Source: Nematopogon swammerdamellus | Taxonomy: Eukaryota; Arthropoda; Insecta; Lepidoptera; Adelidae | DNA: 64,000 nt | Direction: 5' to 3' | Assembly: GCA_946902875.1 (NCBI GenBank) | Contig: OX336343.1 | Location: 22,181,596-22,245,595 of the forward strand | In this document: piece by piece, positions 51,580 to 63,331 of the stretch | How positions within the stretch are numbered: position 1 is the first letter of the stretch | Layout of the letters: the number at the start of each line of letters is the position of its first letter | The notes under the pieces: generated by a model | The model's input: the letters and a program-made list of their open reading frames with translations, nothing else | What the model was told of the DNA's origin: nothing | The model's database searches: none | Translations under genes and position numbers: made by a program

Positions 51580-52310
51580 ATTTTTTATCAAACACGAGTT
51601 TTACTCGACAAATTTTTCACTTTTATTAAAAAATCTCTAGATATTGAGGTGTCATTCTTAAACACCCTAAAAATGGAAATTTGAAGTGGTTTTTTGCGAT
51701 TTTCTCAAAAACTTACTTTTTTTTTCAGCATCTTGTAGTCCTCGTCGATACGCGCCATTTGACACCCTAAATATTCACGTAGCCTTAAATCTCACGACAC
51801 CATGGCGAATTCGCACTCTCCTGGAAATCAGGGACTATACTGAAGTGATCGAAAAGATATTTTCAATGTCAAAAAACATTTTCTTGTGTAGCGTTTCAGG
51901 ATAGGGTTTCGTAATTTCAGGGTTCGAAAGGGGTTCATATTTGAAGACGAAAAGCTCTGAAACTTTTCCCAGATTCGGTCATTTTATAGTACCTACATTT
52001 TGGTCAAAATCGTTTCATCGATATTTTGTAGACGGTTGACGTCCGCTTTTATTCAACAAAAATCAAATGATTAACTTACCTTCATGCACTGCATATAGGT
52101 AAATTCCAAAGACATAAATTAGAATGATATCAAAAGAAAAAGGGGACTCGACTAGGTCATTGCACTCCCTAGACCTAGATATCACTGTTGCCAAATCTCA
52201 CTGTCCATCAAGTTTCTATTACAATTTTAAATTTTAGTATGAAAAAAAAAATACGGAATTACGATTTGAGTGATAAGGATTTTTTTCTTCTAATAATGAG
52301 TACTTTCTAT
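51580..52310. other. unassigned stretch
   Basis: TTTTACTCGACAAATTTTTC and further AT-rich sequence; a 72-codon frame at 51686-51904 shows no family features. No matched repeat. Confidence 0.45.
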
Positions 52311-52317
52311 ACCTGAG

Positions 52318-52640
52318 GTACCGTGTGCGGCCGGTACTTTAAAAGAATAGCCCCACTGCATTTCTCCCCGTGTATGTCGTAAAAGGCGACTAAGGGATAT
52401 GATTCCCTTCTTATATTACTAGGTGGTAGGGTGTAACCCGCCCGGGTTGGTACCACCGCACTGAATGAAACGTCTCGGTCAAAGCGGCTATGTAAATAGT
52501 TCGTGTTTTCCGTCCAGTTCAGTGTAGTCGGCACGACCGAAGGGAAGCACTGACATGGCACCTAGTTCACCCGGTGTTATGGGCTGACATCACGGATGTT
52601 GTTGGTGATGTAACCAAACGTGTCAGTTTCCATAAAAAAT
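52318..52640 (+). mobile_element. SINE family A, GTACTGTG head
   Basis: GTACCGTGTGCGGCCGGTAC, GTCGTAAAAGGCGACTAAGG, central domain and body to TCAGTTTCCATAAAAAA. Confidence 0.88.
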
Positions 52641-52990
52641 TGGTTGTCTGTAAAGTCGGTTTACGGACGATAGTTTTACGTGATGACGTGGAATAATCGT
52701 AGTACATAGAGAAATTTACTCTTTGACATAGAGCAAAGATCAGTAATTCTATTTCCGGTGGAAAGATTAATCATCTTGTGACTGGCCATCAATAAACTTC
52801 TGTTGTCTGATCTTGACAGTTTTACTTCTTAAGACGTTTCCATGGTAACTTTGACTATACCGATTGTGCCTCTCTATCGCTTGTTACGCGCTCTCGCTTG
52901 CACACACAGGCTCAGATGGAACGTGACACTTTTTCGTGTGTGCAGCCGGTGTTCATCAATTTATAAGACGTGACGTCGTCGCGTTAAAAA
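52640..52990 (+). repeat. 350-bp repeat family H, copy 2
   Basis: TGTCTGTAAAGTCGGTTTAC, TTGTTACGCGCTCTCGCTTG, GTGCAGCCGGTGTTCATCAA; the middle differs from the 27.5-kb copy. Confidence 0.75.
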
Positions 52991-53084
52991 AAAAACAATG
53001 AGCTACCGAGTCTGACAAATTACAAAGGGACGCGCAAAAATGCAAGTGCACTTGTCACAATTTGTTCCATCCGGTTTGATTCAT

Positions 53085-53486
53085 TGACTTATTGAGAAAC
53101 GGATTCAAGACTGATCTCTTCGCTGTGGAAGTCGGAGCAAGAGGACTACCAGCGAAGTCGCTCTACAGTCTCTTCAAGAATCTAGGGCTCCCAAGATCGA
53201 CGCTAAGCTCATATATGGAGAGAGCTTCGAAAACGTCACTGGAAGCATCCTACAGAATATGGATAGGTAGAGAGAGGGAGGTCGAGAGCGGGACTGGTGG
53301 TTTCCCCGCGTCCTAGTCAACGCAGACTAGCTGACGAGTGCTTGAAGCGAGCCGAAACGTGAAGCATGCGCGGGAAATTTAGAGTGGCCACTCGCTAGTC
53401 CCGGCCTCGATTAATACCCTCCTCTACTGCCGATGGGCCCGGATATGTTCGGTGAAGCCATCGTAAGCTTAGATCTACACCTTCCT
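53085..53486 (+). pseudogene. 3'-end copy of the restriction-endonuclease LINE
   Basis: Encodes the last about 75 residues (NGFKTDLFAVEVGARG to GTGGFPAS) plus the 3' UTR ending ACACCTTCCT, nearly identical to the copy at 30757-33748 but on the opposite strand. A typical 5'-truncated LINE insertion; no clear duplication seen. Confidence 0.85.
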
Positions 53487-53689
53487 TCCTATTATTCACT
53501 AGTTTTCATTATGATTATGAATGAAACGTGGAGAAAAACAAACGCAATAAATTATATGAGAGCTAAGAGCAATGCTCTTTGTTTGAGAAGCCATTTCCTT
53601 GATTAGTGTTGCAACTTGCAACATTGTTGCAATTAGATTGGATCTTGTATTATATTATTTATTAGCGACAGACAGGCAATCAAGATGGA

Positions 53690-53873
53690 TGTAGGTACTG
53701 GATGTAAGATGGCCGCATAGCAGCCTCGGTTGTGTTCTCCTCTAGTCCAGTATAGCCAGCAATTCAGGGAAGTATCCAGTATGGCACCTACCTTCTCGTA
53801 GGTGATATTGGCTGGTCGGATCATGCGCTTTGGCCCCTCCGACTCAGCCAACCATACCGGATTACATAAAAAA
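53690..53873 (+). repeat. SINE family C, 3' half
   Basis: ATAGCAGCCTCGGTTGTGTT, CCAGTATAGCCAGCAATTCA, CTTTGGCCCCTCCGACTCAG, ending CCGGATTACATAAAAAAAA. Confidence 0.85.
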
Positions 53874-54139
53874 AAGACGCTGCGTTACAAGAGATGTTTT
53901 ATGTTGATTTACGCACAAACCGCTGTGCGTTTTAGTGTTAGAAAAAATTCACGGTTTTTATTTCAGATAAAATACATTCAACATAGGTTAGGTTTCAAAT
54001 CAAGGTCCAAAGGAAATACTGGAATGAACCTAAAAAGTTTCAATCATTGCATCCCATAGTTAGCACATAGTGTGCAAAAATTGTTTTGTTTAGGGGGTTT
54101 GAAGGGGACGACAACATCCAAGTTTTTTGTTTGTTTTTT

Positions 54140-54490
54140 TTTTATTGATAGCGCGACATATGGCGCCGAGCCACCCATAAGGTGTCTAGCGACGCCCATG
54201 GACATTCGGTCGTATGCGGGGGTTGCGAATGCCATGCCGGCCTGACAGGTGCCCATTCACGCCCCACTTGAAGGACCCGAGACTGTACTTGGGGGGGAAT
54301 ATATGGGCAGGGAGAGCGTTCCAGAGTTTACCGGTTCTGTAGAGGAAAGATCTGCAGAATCGATTAGTACGCATCCGCGGTAAATCCAGCGTGTAGGGAT
54401 GGAATACCTGCCCGGTGCGCGTGGTGCGGAGGTGGAAAGTATGTCGGCGGAAAGCAGTCACGTACGGCTGAACGCCGGGAGGACTGGAGG
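54140..54490 (-). pseudogene. LINE polymerase C-terminal fragment (family I)
   Basis: The minus strand reads FHPYTLDLPRMRTNRFCRSF, LYRTGKLWNALPAHIFPPKY, SLGSFKWGVNGHLSGRHGIR and NPRIRPNVHGRR, a Jockey/CR1-like polymerase end. A short RTE-like end (GAGGCGCATGTCCAGCATTG) abuts at 54490-54540. Confidence 0.7.
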
Positions 54491-54559
54491 AAAATTGGAG
54501 AGGCGCATGTCCAGCATTGGACACTACAACGCTGACTGACTATCCCTTATTCCCCGCCA

Positions 54560-55270
54560 TCCGTCGCCGCAGAGGTGTTGTGTGTGTGTATGGGTGTGTC
54601 TGACTGGCATCGTAGCTCCTAAACTGATGGACCGATTTGGATGCGGTTTTTTTTATTGGAAATCTGCTTTAATCGAGATAGTTCTTAGCTATGCTTGTAT
54701 TCAAGTAATTAAGTAATCAAAAAATGCATTATCTTAAAAAGTAGGCCGATTTGCATGTGTTTTTTTTAAAGCTTGAAATACAAGTTAAATTACAAATTTC
54801 AAACCCCCTGATCCTTAAAATGTCAAAAATAATTTCCTTTTACTTACGTAGAGGAGTCGGCGGTTTTTTTTGATATTGGGCTAATCGTTTCTTAAAATCG
54901 TTCTTTTGTCGCACCACTAAGGTGTGGAACTGTCTTCCGGGGAGTGTTGCCCGAATCAAACGTCGCGTCGTCGCGTACCAATAGGCTAGAGTAGACAGCC
55001 CGCAAATCTGCTGGCATGGCATATTATGACATCTCGCTGGGTGAGTGAGCGTGGTTTCGCGAGGTGAGGAGAATTTGGCTCTGTCGACTGCACGTATGGT
55101 CCTTAGTCACACAAAGCCACTCTGGTAGGTTTTCATTTAATACAAGCTTCCTAATAAAAAAACCGCATCCAAATCGGTCCATCCGTTTTGGAGCTACGAT
55201 GCCACAGACAGACAGACACACACACACACACACGCCAAACTTATATTATAACACCCCTCCGTTTTTTGTG
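54560..55270. mobile_element. foldback element, about 0.7 kb
   Basis: Inverted arms of about 70 bp: GCATCGTAGCTCC...CCGATTTGGATGCGG at the left (54605-54650) and CCGCATCCAAATCGG...GGAGCTACGATGCC at the right (55160-55205), each next to GTGTGT/CACACA runs. A fragment of the same end recurs at 6350-6440. Non-coding interior. Confidence 0.65.
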
Positions 55271-55304
55271 TCGGGGATTAAACAAACTACTAAAATAAGC
55301 ATTA

Positions 55305-55392
55305 TTAAAGGCGTTGAAGGCGGTAATAAAAATGCACAAAAGGCTTCATCTATCAATTTTCTTTGTGCTTTTGTACCGCCTTAAACTCAATT
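55305..55392. repeat. degenerate family-E-like hairpin
   Basis: TTGAAGGCGGTA and TACCGCCTTAAACTCAA pair, with inner CACAAAAG / CTTTGTG, the same layout as the family E hairpins but diverged and with a different loop. Confidence 0.55.
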
Positions 55393-55521
55393 ATTTAAAT
55401 AATGTTTAGTTCACAGTAGTTGTTTTTTGAAGTCGGTTCAATGTTTTTTTTAACAGTTTTTTATTTCACTCTTTTTAGTAAAATCACATAAAAAGAATCA
55501 CAGAAATCGGTTGTCGTGGTA

Positions 55522-56445
55522 CGTGGGGCACACTAAAAGTTTCCGGAATTAATAGGAATAAAATACTATTAAAGGTCAAAAATGAATTTATTGTTTCTCA
55601 AAATATTCTCCCTTTGCGTAAATGCACTTTTTCATACGATTAAACCAATTTTGAAAACTTTTGTGCCACTCCTCCGTGGTGACCTCAGAAACGTGTTTTT
55701 CATATTCTTCGACAGCCTCTTCTGGTGATTAAAATCGTTGACCGCGTAATTGGTTCTTAATTTTTGGGAACAGAAAAAAGTCACAAGGTGCCGTCACCTG
55801 CTACTATGTCCCACACCAAATTTGAAGCGCCTTTGTTGAATCTGGTAAGCATGGCATTGCACCAAGTGACGCGGTGCGTTTTTTGAGCCTCGGTCAAATT
55901 GTGTGGGATCCACCGCGAGCACAGCTTTCTCACACCCAAATGTTTGTGTAGGATTGATTGTATTTGACTCATGCCTATGTCTAAGGATGCCCGAATCTCA
56001 TGGTAGGTCACATGCCTGTCTGTTTCGATCATGCGGCGCACAGCATCGATGTTTTTGTTGTTCACAGCGGTGAACGGGCGACCATCGCGAGATTCGTCAC
56101 TGAGATTGACACGACCGCGCTTGAATTCTGCAAACCAGCAATAAATAGTCGTCTTGCATGGTGCTTCATCGCCAAAAGCAGATTGAAGCCGAGCGAGGCT
56201 CTGATGAGCTGTCAAATTACACTTAAAATCGTAGAAAATCATACTGCGAAAATTTTCCCGGGTTAAATTTATGTTAATGTAGACACGCAATTTTTAAAAT
56301 GGCGCCACAATGGAAAAACAATTGACAGTCAGATGAAACAAACTGCATTCTACAGCCAAAGAGTTCCATTTTCAAATGTTGTAATTACTTTATAAATATT
56401 GTTTATGTAAGTGGCCAATTCCGGAAACTTTTAGTGTGCCCTATG
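55522..56445 (-). mobile_element. mariner element with intact ends and deleted catalytic core
   Basis: Terminal inverted repeats of about 29 bp (25 inner bp identical; CACACTAAAAGTTTCCGG core) are flanked by TA at 55520-55521 and 56446-56447. Length is 924 bp against about 1.3 kb for a full mariner. The minus strand carries a mariner transposase N-terminus and, after a deletion, its C-terminus. Confidence 0.92.
55560..56290 (-). pseudogene. mariner transposase, internally deleted
   Basis: The open part (56290 down to 55781) encodes the paired-like helix-turn-helix DNA-binding region (CKTTIYCWFAEFKRG, DGRPFTAVN, HEIRASLDIGMSQIQSILHK) and the linker WIPHNLTEAQK, stopping near the first catalytic Asp (DIVAGDG). 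After a short frame change the C-terminal CDFFLFPKIKNQLRGQRF and a stop appear, then WHKSFQNWFNRMKKCI. The middle of the DDD catalytic domain, including the second catalytic Asp, is missing. It cannot be a working transposase but keeps the DNA-binding half. Confidence 0.88.
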
Positions 56446-56447
56446 TA

Positions 56448-57039
56448 TAGAACTATTCGCCCGTTTGACACGCTTAGGTGACACAGCCCATGTGTTAAAA
56501 ACTACTGAACCGCTTTTGATGAAACTTGCACTGTTCCCTAAGTTGAAGTAAATTTAAGCCAATAAAAAAATAATGATCACAATCCGATTAATAGTTTCGG
56601 AGAAATGCGTGGACAAACATACATAAATACATACAAACATACATACATACATACACTTATGAAATTTGGCACACCTGAGACACCTGTTTAGAAACCCACA
56701 TAGACTAACATATACGAATATTGTGCAATTCCAACGATATTACATACATATTTACGGGTCGAATTGATAACCTCCTCGAATTGATAATAATTACTCATAT
56801 TGTTAATAAGTATTCTTAATATTATTTTATCTTCAATTCTCACGCTCAACTCTTTTGCTATACTACCTACTTACATTCTATTATCGAATCTCAAACATCC
56901 AAAGGTTGACTGTAAGAAATCTCTGTAAGCGATAAGTCCGCCTTTGCACCTTATATAAATTTTCTAATGTACTTGTTACTGTTTAATGTTTACTGGATCA
57001 ATAAAGCATTTTCTATCTATCTATGTATCTATCTACCTC
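56448..57039. other. unassigned AT-rich stretch
   Basis: Right of the mariner. Contains a (CATA)n run near 56640 and an AATAAAGC end-like motif near 57000. No gene. Confidence 0.45.
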
Positions 57040-58250
57040 CTTTTGAAGTCGGATAATAAAATGAAAAATGCTTTGAGCCAGTTCAAAGTTGAAAATTTTT
57101 TCTTTTTTTTTTTTTTCTAAACGTATTTTTTTATAGAAAGAAAAAATGTGGAAACTTACGTGTTGTGCGCTTATTATCCGACTTTCCAAAAGGAGGAGGT
57201 TCTCAATTTCGAGTGATTGTTTTTTTTTTTTATGTTTGTTACGCGATTACTCCGTCAATTGTGGGCTGATTTTGAAAATTCTTTTTTGTTTGGTAGGTCA
57301 TACTTCAGAGGTGGTCCCATTTAAATTTTATCGAAATTGATTCAGCGGTTTTTGAAAAATCAACAAAATACTATGGTGTGTGGTTACCTTCAGCAAAATT
57401 TGTGATCTGGTCGTTTTCAGCAATTTTCAGTTTGATAATTACTATGGTGTGTGGTTACCTTCAGCAAAACTTTTGTGATGTGGACTTTTTCAGCAATTTG
57501 CAGTTTGACACCATGGCGAATAATTCTGTACCACTTCAACCGAATTCGATTATTCGATTTCGATTATTCTTTTTTTATGTATATTACTAAAAAGAATGAA
57601 ATAAAAACTGTTTTAAAAAATATTAAACCGACTTCCAAAAAAAAGACAATTAGAACTAAAAAGTATCTATTAAATACCTAATATTAATATTTAAATCTTT
57701 TCCGACCGGCCAGATGCGCTTATGGTACGAGTACCATCGAGCTGGTCTGATGGTGGAGACGGAAGGTGGCCAAAGGAACTCCTAAACTACACATGATAAA
57801 CCCATCGTGTTTAGGCTCGTTGCATTTGTCTTCACGAGCAATTTACTTTAGACCTAGGATTTTTATTTTATTTATTTACCAAATTAAAATAATTTGGTAA
57901 ATAAATAAAATAAAAATAAAATAAAGATCGGATTGGAAAGCGAGGCGGATTCCGCCGAGTACATTAATAGCAAAAAATTACTAAAAAAAAACTGTGAAAT
58001 AAAAACTATTTAAAAAAATATAAAAACCGGCTTCAAAAATGTATGAAATAAAAAAAATCGAACCCTAGAGTTGAAGGCGGTGCTAAAGCAAGCAAAAAAT
58101 ATGCATGAAAGAAAACATGAGTGGATGATATCCTTTGTGATTTGTGTAGCCTTTTTTAGCACCACCTTCAACTCTAGGGTTCGATTTTTTTAATTTCATA
58201 CATTTTTGAAAGCGGTTTTTATATATATTTTTTTTTTTTTCAATTTTGAA
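57040..58250 (-). repeat. dispersed repeat family E, inverted copy
   Basis: Minus-strand equivalent of 39225-40290. It carries the hairpin arms 58056-58088 and 58154-58186 (two mismatches), ATTACTCCGTCAATTGTGGG at the other side, and the TTTCCGACCGGCCAGATGCG tract near 57698. Open frames within it are short and fortuitous. Confidence 0.6.
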
Positions 58251-58254
58251 GAAA

Positions 58255-58940
58255 ACCTTGACAAGTTCATCCATTGTTCGGTGAAACACGTACGTGAATA
58301 AAAAATCTGCGGCATCTTCTATACTGTGACCTACCGGAACCGAGACCCCGGTAGGGTTGGTACATCAGATTTACTAGCCGCGTAAAAAGTAGGTACTTAT
58401 TATATCGAAATTATCAAAAAATACAAACATACGTGAGCCGATCGACGACGACGAAACGGACGTAGCGTCGAGATGTGAGTGCAACAGAGTAAACGATACT
58501 GCTCTGCTGTCTGCTGGATGGGTCGTGCCGTGCTGCGTTGCGTTTCGCCACAGCATCGTTTGGCTCCTATGGGCTCCTGGTACTTTTCATGCGAGCAGTT
58601 ACAGTCATTTTTAGTTTTTGTTCTAGGTGGGTAGATGAAATTATATATTTATAAGCAATGTGATGCCAGCAAATATTGAAGGAGGTGTTTGCCCGTCATT
58701 GGGTCCACACTATAGCTTTAAATATGTTGTACTTATACATACTCGTACTTGAATGTAAATGTGTCCGACCTGTTGGTGAACCTTAAATAAATAAATAAAT
58801 AAATACATACAATATACATACATACCTACATAGATACACACACGTGCACGGAGTTATTTATTAGCTATCTACCTACAGTAAGGTAGCAAGGCATAACATA
58901 TTATCAATCAATTATCATCATCAATCAATCAATCAATCCT
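58255..58940. other. unassigned stretch
   Basis: No gene recognised; (AAAT)n at 58786-58803 and (CAAT)n at 58920-58937. Confidence 0.45.
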
Positions 58941-58944
58941 AATA

Positions 58945-59305
58945 ATAAATCTGTAAGTGATGGTCGTCATGGAGTAAGTTACTTTGTTTTATGAGATATT
59001 ACGTTTGTAGACTCTGATGTATGATACTAAAACTAAATTGACATTTTTAGATTTTTTTCTGTATGTATGTATGTATGTTCCTCCATAACTCTTAAACCGA
59101 TCATCCGAATACGATTAAACTTCGTACAAGCACATTTAACTATACGAAACACAGGATAGGCTAAATAACATTCAGTTATCCGGTTACTCTCTCGGTGGCT
59201 CTCATCTCATACAAACCGAATTGTTCCGCGCGCCGAAATAAAGGTACGGTAGCGGGCTCGCCTCGCCGAATTTCACGCGAGCGAAGCCGCGGGCAAAAAT
59301 TAGTA
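58945..59305 (-). repeat. lepidopteran repeat family G, inverted
   Basis: AATAAATCTGTAAGTGATGG, (TATG)n at 59063-59078, CTTAAACCGATCATCCGAAT, TTCCGCGCGCCGAAATAAAG, CGCGAGCGAAGCCGCGGGCA. Confidence 0.78.
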
Positions 59306-59800
59306 ATCTGATAAAGCAGTGGAAAACTATAATTGGCTTTTATGGTTTAACCTAAATGTAATCATCACCCATTGTAAAACTGCTATTGATTTCCCAAATA
59401 AACGAAAATAAATAAATAAATAGTATGCTTTCAAACAGTAATTTTACATACACAAGTAGGTAGATTCAAAAGATAGATTATTTTATCTACAATAGCGAGG
59501 GAGTCAAAGATCATTTTACTTACAAAGGAAGTAGGTATACCTCGAGGTGTACTCACGTTACCCGCTCTATAGCAAGGGCCGCACAATGTGGAACTTCTTA
59601 GAACTCTTTTTTTCCTAGCAACTAAATGTGTACCAGTAGCTGCCTACCTTACAATTAGGGTTCCGTATTATGAATTATACATGATATAATTAAAAAGAAA
59701 TCTAAACTATAGAAACAATAAAATTTTGCCCGCAGCTCCGCTCGCGGTTTTTTTCTTGTCAGAAATCTCCACCGGCGCGCGGCGCGCGCACAACAACCCG
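59306..59800. other. unassigned stretch
   Basis: No gene; a small family-G-like end (GCCCGCAGCTCCGCTCGCGG) near 59728. Confidence 0.45.
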
Positions 59801-60132
59801 TGTACTGTGTGTGGGGCGGGTACTTTAAAATAATAGCCCCACTGCATCTCTCCCCGTGTATGTCGTAAAAGGCGACTAAGGTATATGACTCCCTTCTTAT
59901 ATTACTAGGTGGTAGGGTTTAGCCCGCCCGGGTTGGTACCACCGCACTGAATGAAAGGTCTGTCGAAACGGCTACCTATGTAAATAGTTTGTCTTTTCCG
60001 TCCAGTTCAGTGTAGCCGGCACGACCGAAGGGAAGCACTAGGCATGGCACCTAGTTCACCAAGGTGTTATGGGCTGACATCACGGATGTTGTAGGTGAGG
60101 TAGCCAACCGTGTCAGTTTCCTTAAAAAAAAT
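59801..60132 (+). mobile_element. SINE family A, GTACTGTG head
   Basis: TGTACTGTGTGTGGGGCGGG, GTCGTAAAAGGCGACTAAGG, central domain, body, TCAGTTTCCTTAAAAAAA. Confidence 0.88.
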
Positions 60133-60249
60133 TCATACATGAATATCAAACAATCAATATTTCTTATTTCTAGTCTACGATTAAACTCCTGGTCTAGAAC
60201 TTCTACATGGGTACATCGAATAGAACCCAGGACTCTTCGATTACTAAGT

Positions 60250-60640
60250 GAGACCTTACTTAAAAAGAATAGCCCCACTGCATACTTAAAAAGAATAGCC
60301 CCACTGCAGTACCGTGTGGGGCCGGTACTTAAAAAGAATAGCCGCTCTGCATCTCTCCCCGTGCATGTCGTAAGAGGCGACTAAGGGATAAGGACAAGAT
60401 ACTGCGCTAAAGGGCGAAAGGCTAGCCACTTCTCACCTTGGCGCAGTCCTTCCACCTAGTCATGCAGCAGGTGGGTTCTTCGTGCCTTACTTGCTGCTTG
60501 ATAGTTGTCTTGTCCGTATACTGTGCTAAACGTGGTGGTCGGTGTTGTGCTGTAATTTACCAGAGTCCTTATAGCACAACACCGATTACTCTGCTTACCC
60601 TGATTGTCGGGATACAGCGTGTGTTATGAATGTTATGAAC
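60250..60640 (+). repeat. SINE-like family D, sense, with shared head in near-triplicate
   Basis: TTAAAAAGAATAGCCCCACT occurs at 60258 and 60286 and again diverged at 60330, then GTCGTAAGAGGCGACTAAGG, TTCTCACCTTGGCGCAGTCC, GCTGCTTGATAGTTGTCTTG, and ends ACCCTGATTGTCGGGATACA. Confidence 0.82.
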
Positions 60641-60769
60641 CTTAAATCCATTAGCCACAAGCCGGTGCAGGACTGTTAGGAGCAAAGGAGATTTAAATAC
60701 TTATATAGTCTATTTCGCGAGACAAGCCAGTACTAGAACGGTAATAACAATGTGCAGTGAAGCGCTATT

Positions 60770-61085
60770 GGTCCACGTCAACTCGTTAAAGCTGCGGTCA
60801 TACGGGCCGCCGGCTTGCCGCGCGCTGCTGCCACGCTCAGTCGTGTTTCCAACCTCGCGCAGTGCAGACATGTCAACATTCAGTTTTCTTTCTGTTTTTT
60901 CATTGTGCCGTCTGAAAGTTGGTGACATGGCTGATTCAACAACCGAATCCGCCTGTAACACGAACGAACGAACTGTGAAACGAGCAAAGCGTCCGTTGCA
61001 ATCGACGGAAAAACAAATTATTTTCGCACGCCGAGCCAAGCACACAGCACAAGTACGACAAGTGTAAACGCGCCTTAACAAAATG
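60770..61085 (+). other. possible deletion derivative of a DNA transposon
   Basis: GTTAAAGCTGCGGTCA (60785) and TGTAAACGCGCCTTAAC (61062-61078) are weakly inverted. Between them ATG at 60929 opens 46 codons (MADSTTESACNTNERTVKRA...) rich in Lys/Arg, resembling a nuclear protein N-terminus. No family recognised. Confidence 0.3.
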
Positions 61086-61484
61086 AAAGCATTAAGCAGG
61101 CGTGGTGGGGATAATAGGCAGGGTCAAACGATCAGTCGTCTCTATGAGATAGCAACTCTCAGTACTGGCCTTTTTCGAAAAATAAAGTATAATTATTAGC
61201 ACGTTATGATATGAGTTAAGCACACTTTCGAAACCCTAACTCAGTTACAGATGCGTCCGTTTATACATGTTGATACTCCATTCACTAGAGGTGACAAAAG
61301 AATTTCTGCGTTGTCCAATGAATTGCGACAAAGTGTGTACGCTGAATCCAGATAGAAACGAGCGAACACGAATGAATTCGAACGAACATTACTCGGCGTG
61401 CGAACACAGAACGAAAACCGAATAAATATTTACACTATGGGCTGTGTAGCACTTCATTCAAGCCTCGTCTCCTGTGCATGTTTT

Positions 61485-61870
61485 AGGGTTTCGTATCCGG
61501 TACGGGACCCTATTACTAAGCCTACACCGTCTGTCTGTCTGTCCGTCCGTCCGTCTGTCCGAGGGCTGTATCTCTTGAACATGTTGAAAATTTCACAGAA
61601 TATGTGTTAGTATGGCCAATATAACAACAAATAATAAAAATAAGAAAAAGTAAAAAATTCACGGGGGTTCCCATACACCAAACCAAAAAAGTGAATGCGC
61701 GCGCGCCATTTACTGAATAGAGCGTGAAGCATTTTAACTAATCATGACATTTAACTAATATGAAGCATTTGATAACACGCCATAGATGGCGTGAGTGGCG
61801 CTAACCATGACATGGCGATAAGGAACCCTCGGTGCGCGGGTTCGACTCACACTTGGCCGGTTTTTTCGAA
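61485..61870 (-). repeat. family B repeat, antisense, near full
   Basis: AGGGTTTCGTATCCGGTACG, (GTCT/GTCC)n at 61530-61560, GTTCGACTCACACTTGGCCG at the end. Confidence 0.87.
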
Positions 61871-62410
61871 ACATTACACAAAAACCTTTGTTTTCATACG
61901 AATGTGTATATAACTCTTTATAAAACAAGCTTTTGCTCTTTATCGGCTTTACATCTATCTAATGAAATGAAAAAACACATATTGAGATTAAATTGTATTG
62001 TATTGTATATATTTATTGCACTCAAATAGGATACGGGCAAAAGGTAACACGTAATGCCTCAAGGCCTCTAAGTTGGAACATGTTGCATTTTTGAAATTAA
62101 CTGACGAAAAATAACTAAAGCATTAGTAGAGTGAAAAATTAACATTGAGTAAAATTAGGATAATTTCTTTATTTGCCGCATGATTGTCTTATATCATGTA
62201 CCACTTTCTATACCTACACTATTATTACCAACATTTCATTTTCGTCTATTGATTACAATATGAATAAACAAAACGTGAACAAATATTAGATGTAAACGCA
62301 CACAACTCTCAAATACGTACCTACGAAACGAGGAAAAGAACAGTCAAGCGATCGTTCGCCAGTGTCTGGTAGCACCATACTATCCTCCCATACTATGTGC
62401 GCACTGCGCT
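61871..62410. other. AT-rich sequence upstream of the FAR promoter
   Basis: No gene or repeat recognised. Upstream regulatory sequence of FAR would be expected here but no motif can be supported. Confidence 0.4.
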
Positions 62411-62417
62411 TACGCAC

Positions 62418-62581
62418 TATATAAAACGAACACGACTTCTCGGGGCTTACTCAGTAGTTTTCAAAATAACAGTGGGTTAGTTAGTGCGTTAGATTTCGTT
62501 TGAAGATTTAATGATCTTAAATACGATATCTAGGTTTCTACACCTTTAGGAAGTGTAAACACGGAAGAACTGACCAGATAG
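62418..62581 (+). promoter_or_regulatory. predicted FAR core promoter and 5' UTR exon
   Basis: TATATAAAA at 62418-62426 is followed by an arthropod initiator TCAGT at 62451-62455, so the initiator A lies 33 nt after the first T of TATAAAA, normal spacing. A candidate donor G|GTACAG at 62581-62582 would define a non-coding exon of about 130 nt joined to the ATG exon at 63190. The motifs are seen; the link to FAR is inferred from position and strand. Confidence 0.5.
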
Positions 62582-62619
62582 GTACAGTTCATTTTAATTT
62601 TATATTTTATTTTTTTATA

Positions 62620-62735
62620 GTTATTTGTCAGTCAGTCAGTGTGTATGCGTCCACTGCTGGACATAAACCTCTCCATTTATCCTCCAGCCCGGGAGATCTT
62701 CAGCGGTACGAAACCACTGCTTTGACTGTCGTCGT
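62620..62735 (-). repeat. RTE-like LINE 3' end in FAR 5' intron
   Basis: (AGTC)n tail then GTATGCGTCCACTGCTGGAC and CGGGAGATCTTCAGCGGTAC, homologous to 11790-11860. Confidence 0.78.
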
Positions 62736-63189
62736 CCTCCCACGATTTTCCAAAACTATTTTCTTTTTTAAGTTATAGGTAGTTTTATTTATTTTGTATT
62801 TAAGTTTATTTCTCATTTTAGTAGGTACATATTATTATAATTATTTTTTTTCATTTCAAATATATTACTTGTACCAACTTGTAAAATAAAAAAAATATTT
62901 TAAGCTCAATCTATAAATTTGAAACATTTAAACTCTTTGAGAACCTATTTTTCTAAATTCGTATTAAATTTTATATTTTTTTTAAATATTAACATGGTAG
63001 TATAAAACCATTCTTGAATTTCTCGCTGTTTTTTTTTTATTGAAATTCAGACCAATTTTTTTATCTTTTTTTTTACTACCACCATAATTTTTTTTTAATT
63101 GTCATATTAAAATTTTTTTCGATTTGTCTCCTAATTAAAAAAACCATTGCATTGACTACCTACTACTTTTTTATATATATTTTTTTCAG
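62736..63189 (+). other. AT-rich intron sequence before FAR coding exon
   Basis: T-rich throughout, ending in TATATATTTTTTTCAG; consistent with the 3' half of an intron. Nothing else seen. Confidence 0.6.
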
Positions 63190-63307
63190 GTGTGACCTAA
63201 TACTGAAAATGGTTCAAATAGCGACGGAGGAGCACGCCAGTCCGGTGACTGAGTTCTACGATGAGAAAAGCATCTTCATGACCGGTGGGACGGGGTTCAT
63301 GGGAAAG
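63190..63307 (+). CDS. fatty acyl-CoA reductase, first coding exon
   Basis: FARs reduce fatty acyl-CoA to fatty alcohol with NADPH, for waxes or, in moths, pheromone precursors. The exon starts after TTTTTTCAG at 63189; ATG is at 63209. It encodes MVQIATEEHASPVTEFYDEK followed by SIFMTGGTGFMGK. TGGTGFMGK is the Rossmann TGxxGxxG nucleotide-binding motif with the Lys that normally begins KVLxEKLL. A GTGAGC donor follows at 63308. Only about 33 residues of an expected 500 or more are inside the window; the gene continues to the right. Which FAR subfamily this is cannot be told from the N-terminus. Confidence 0.85.
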
Positions 63308-63331
63308 GTGAGCTCGCGTGTGCGGTGTAAC

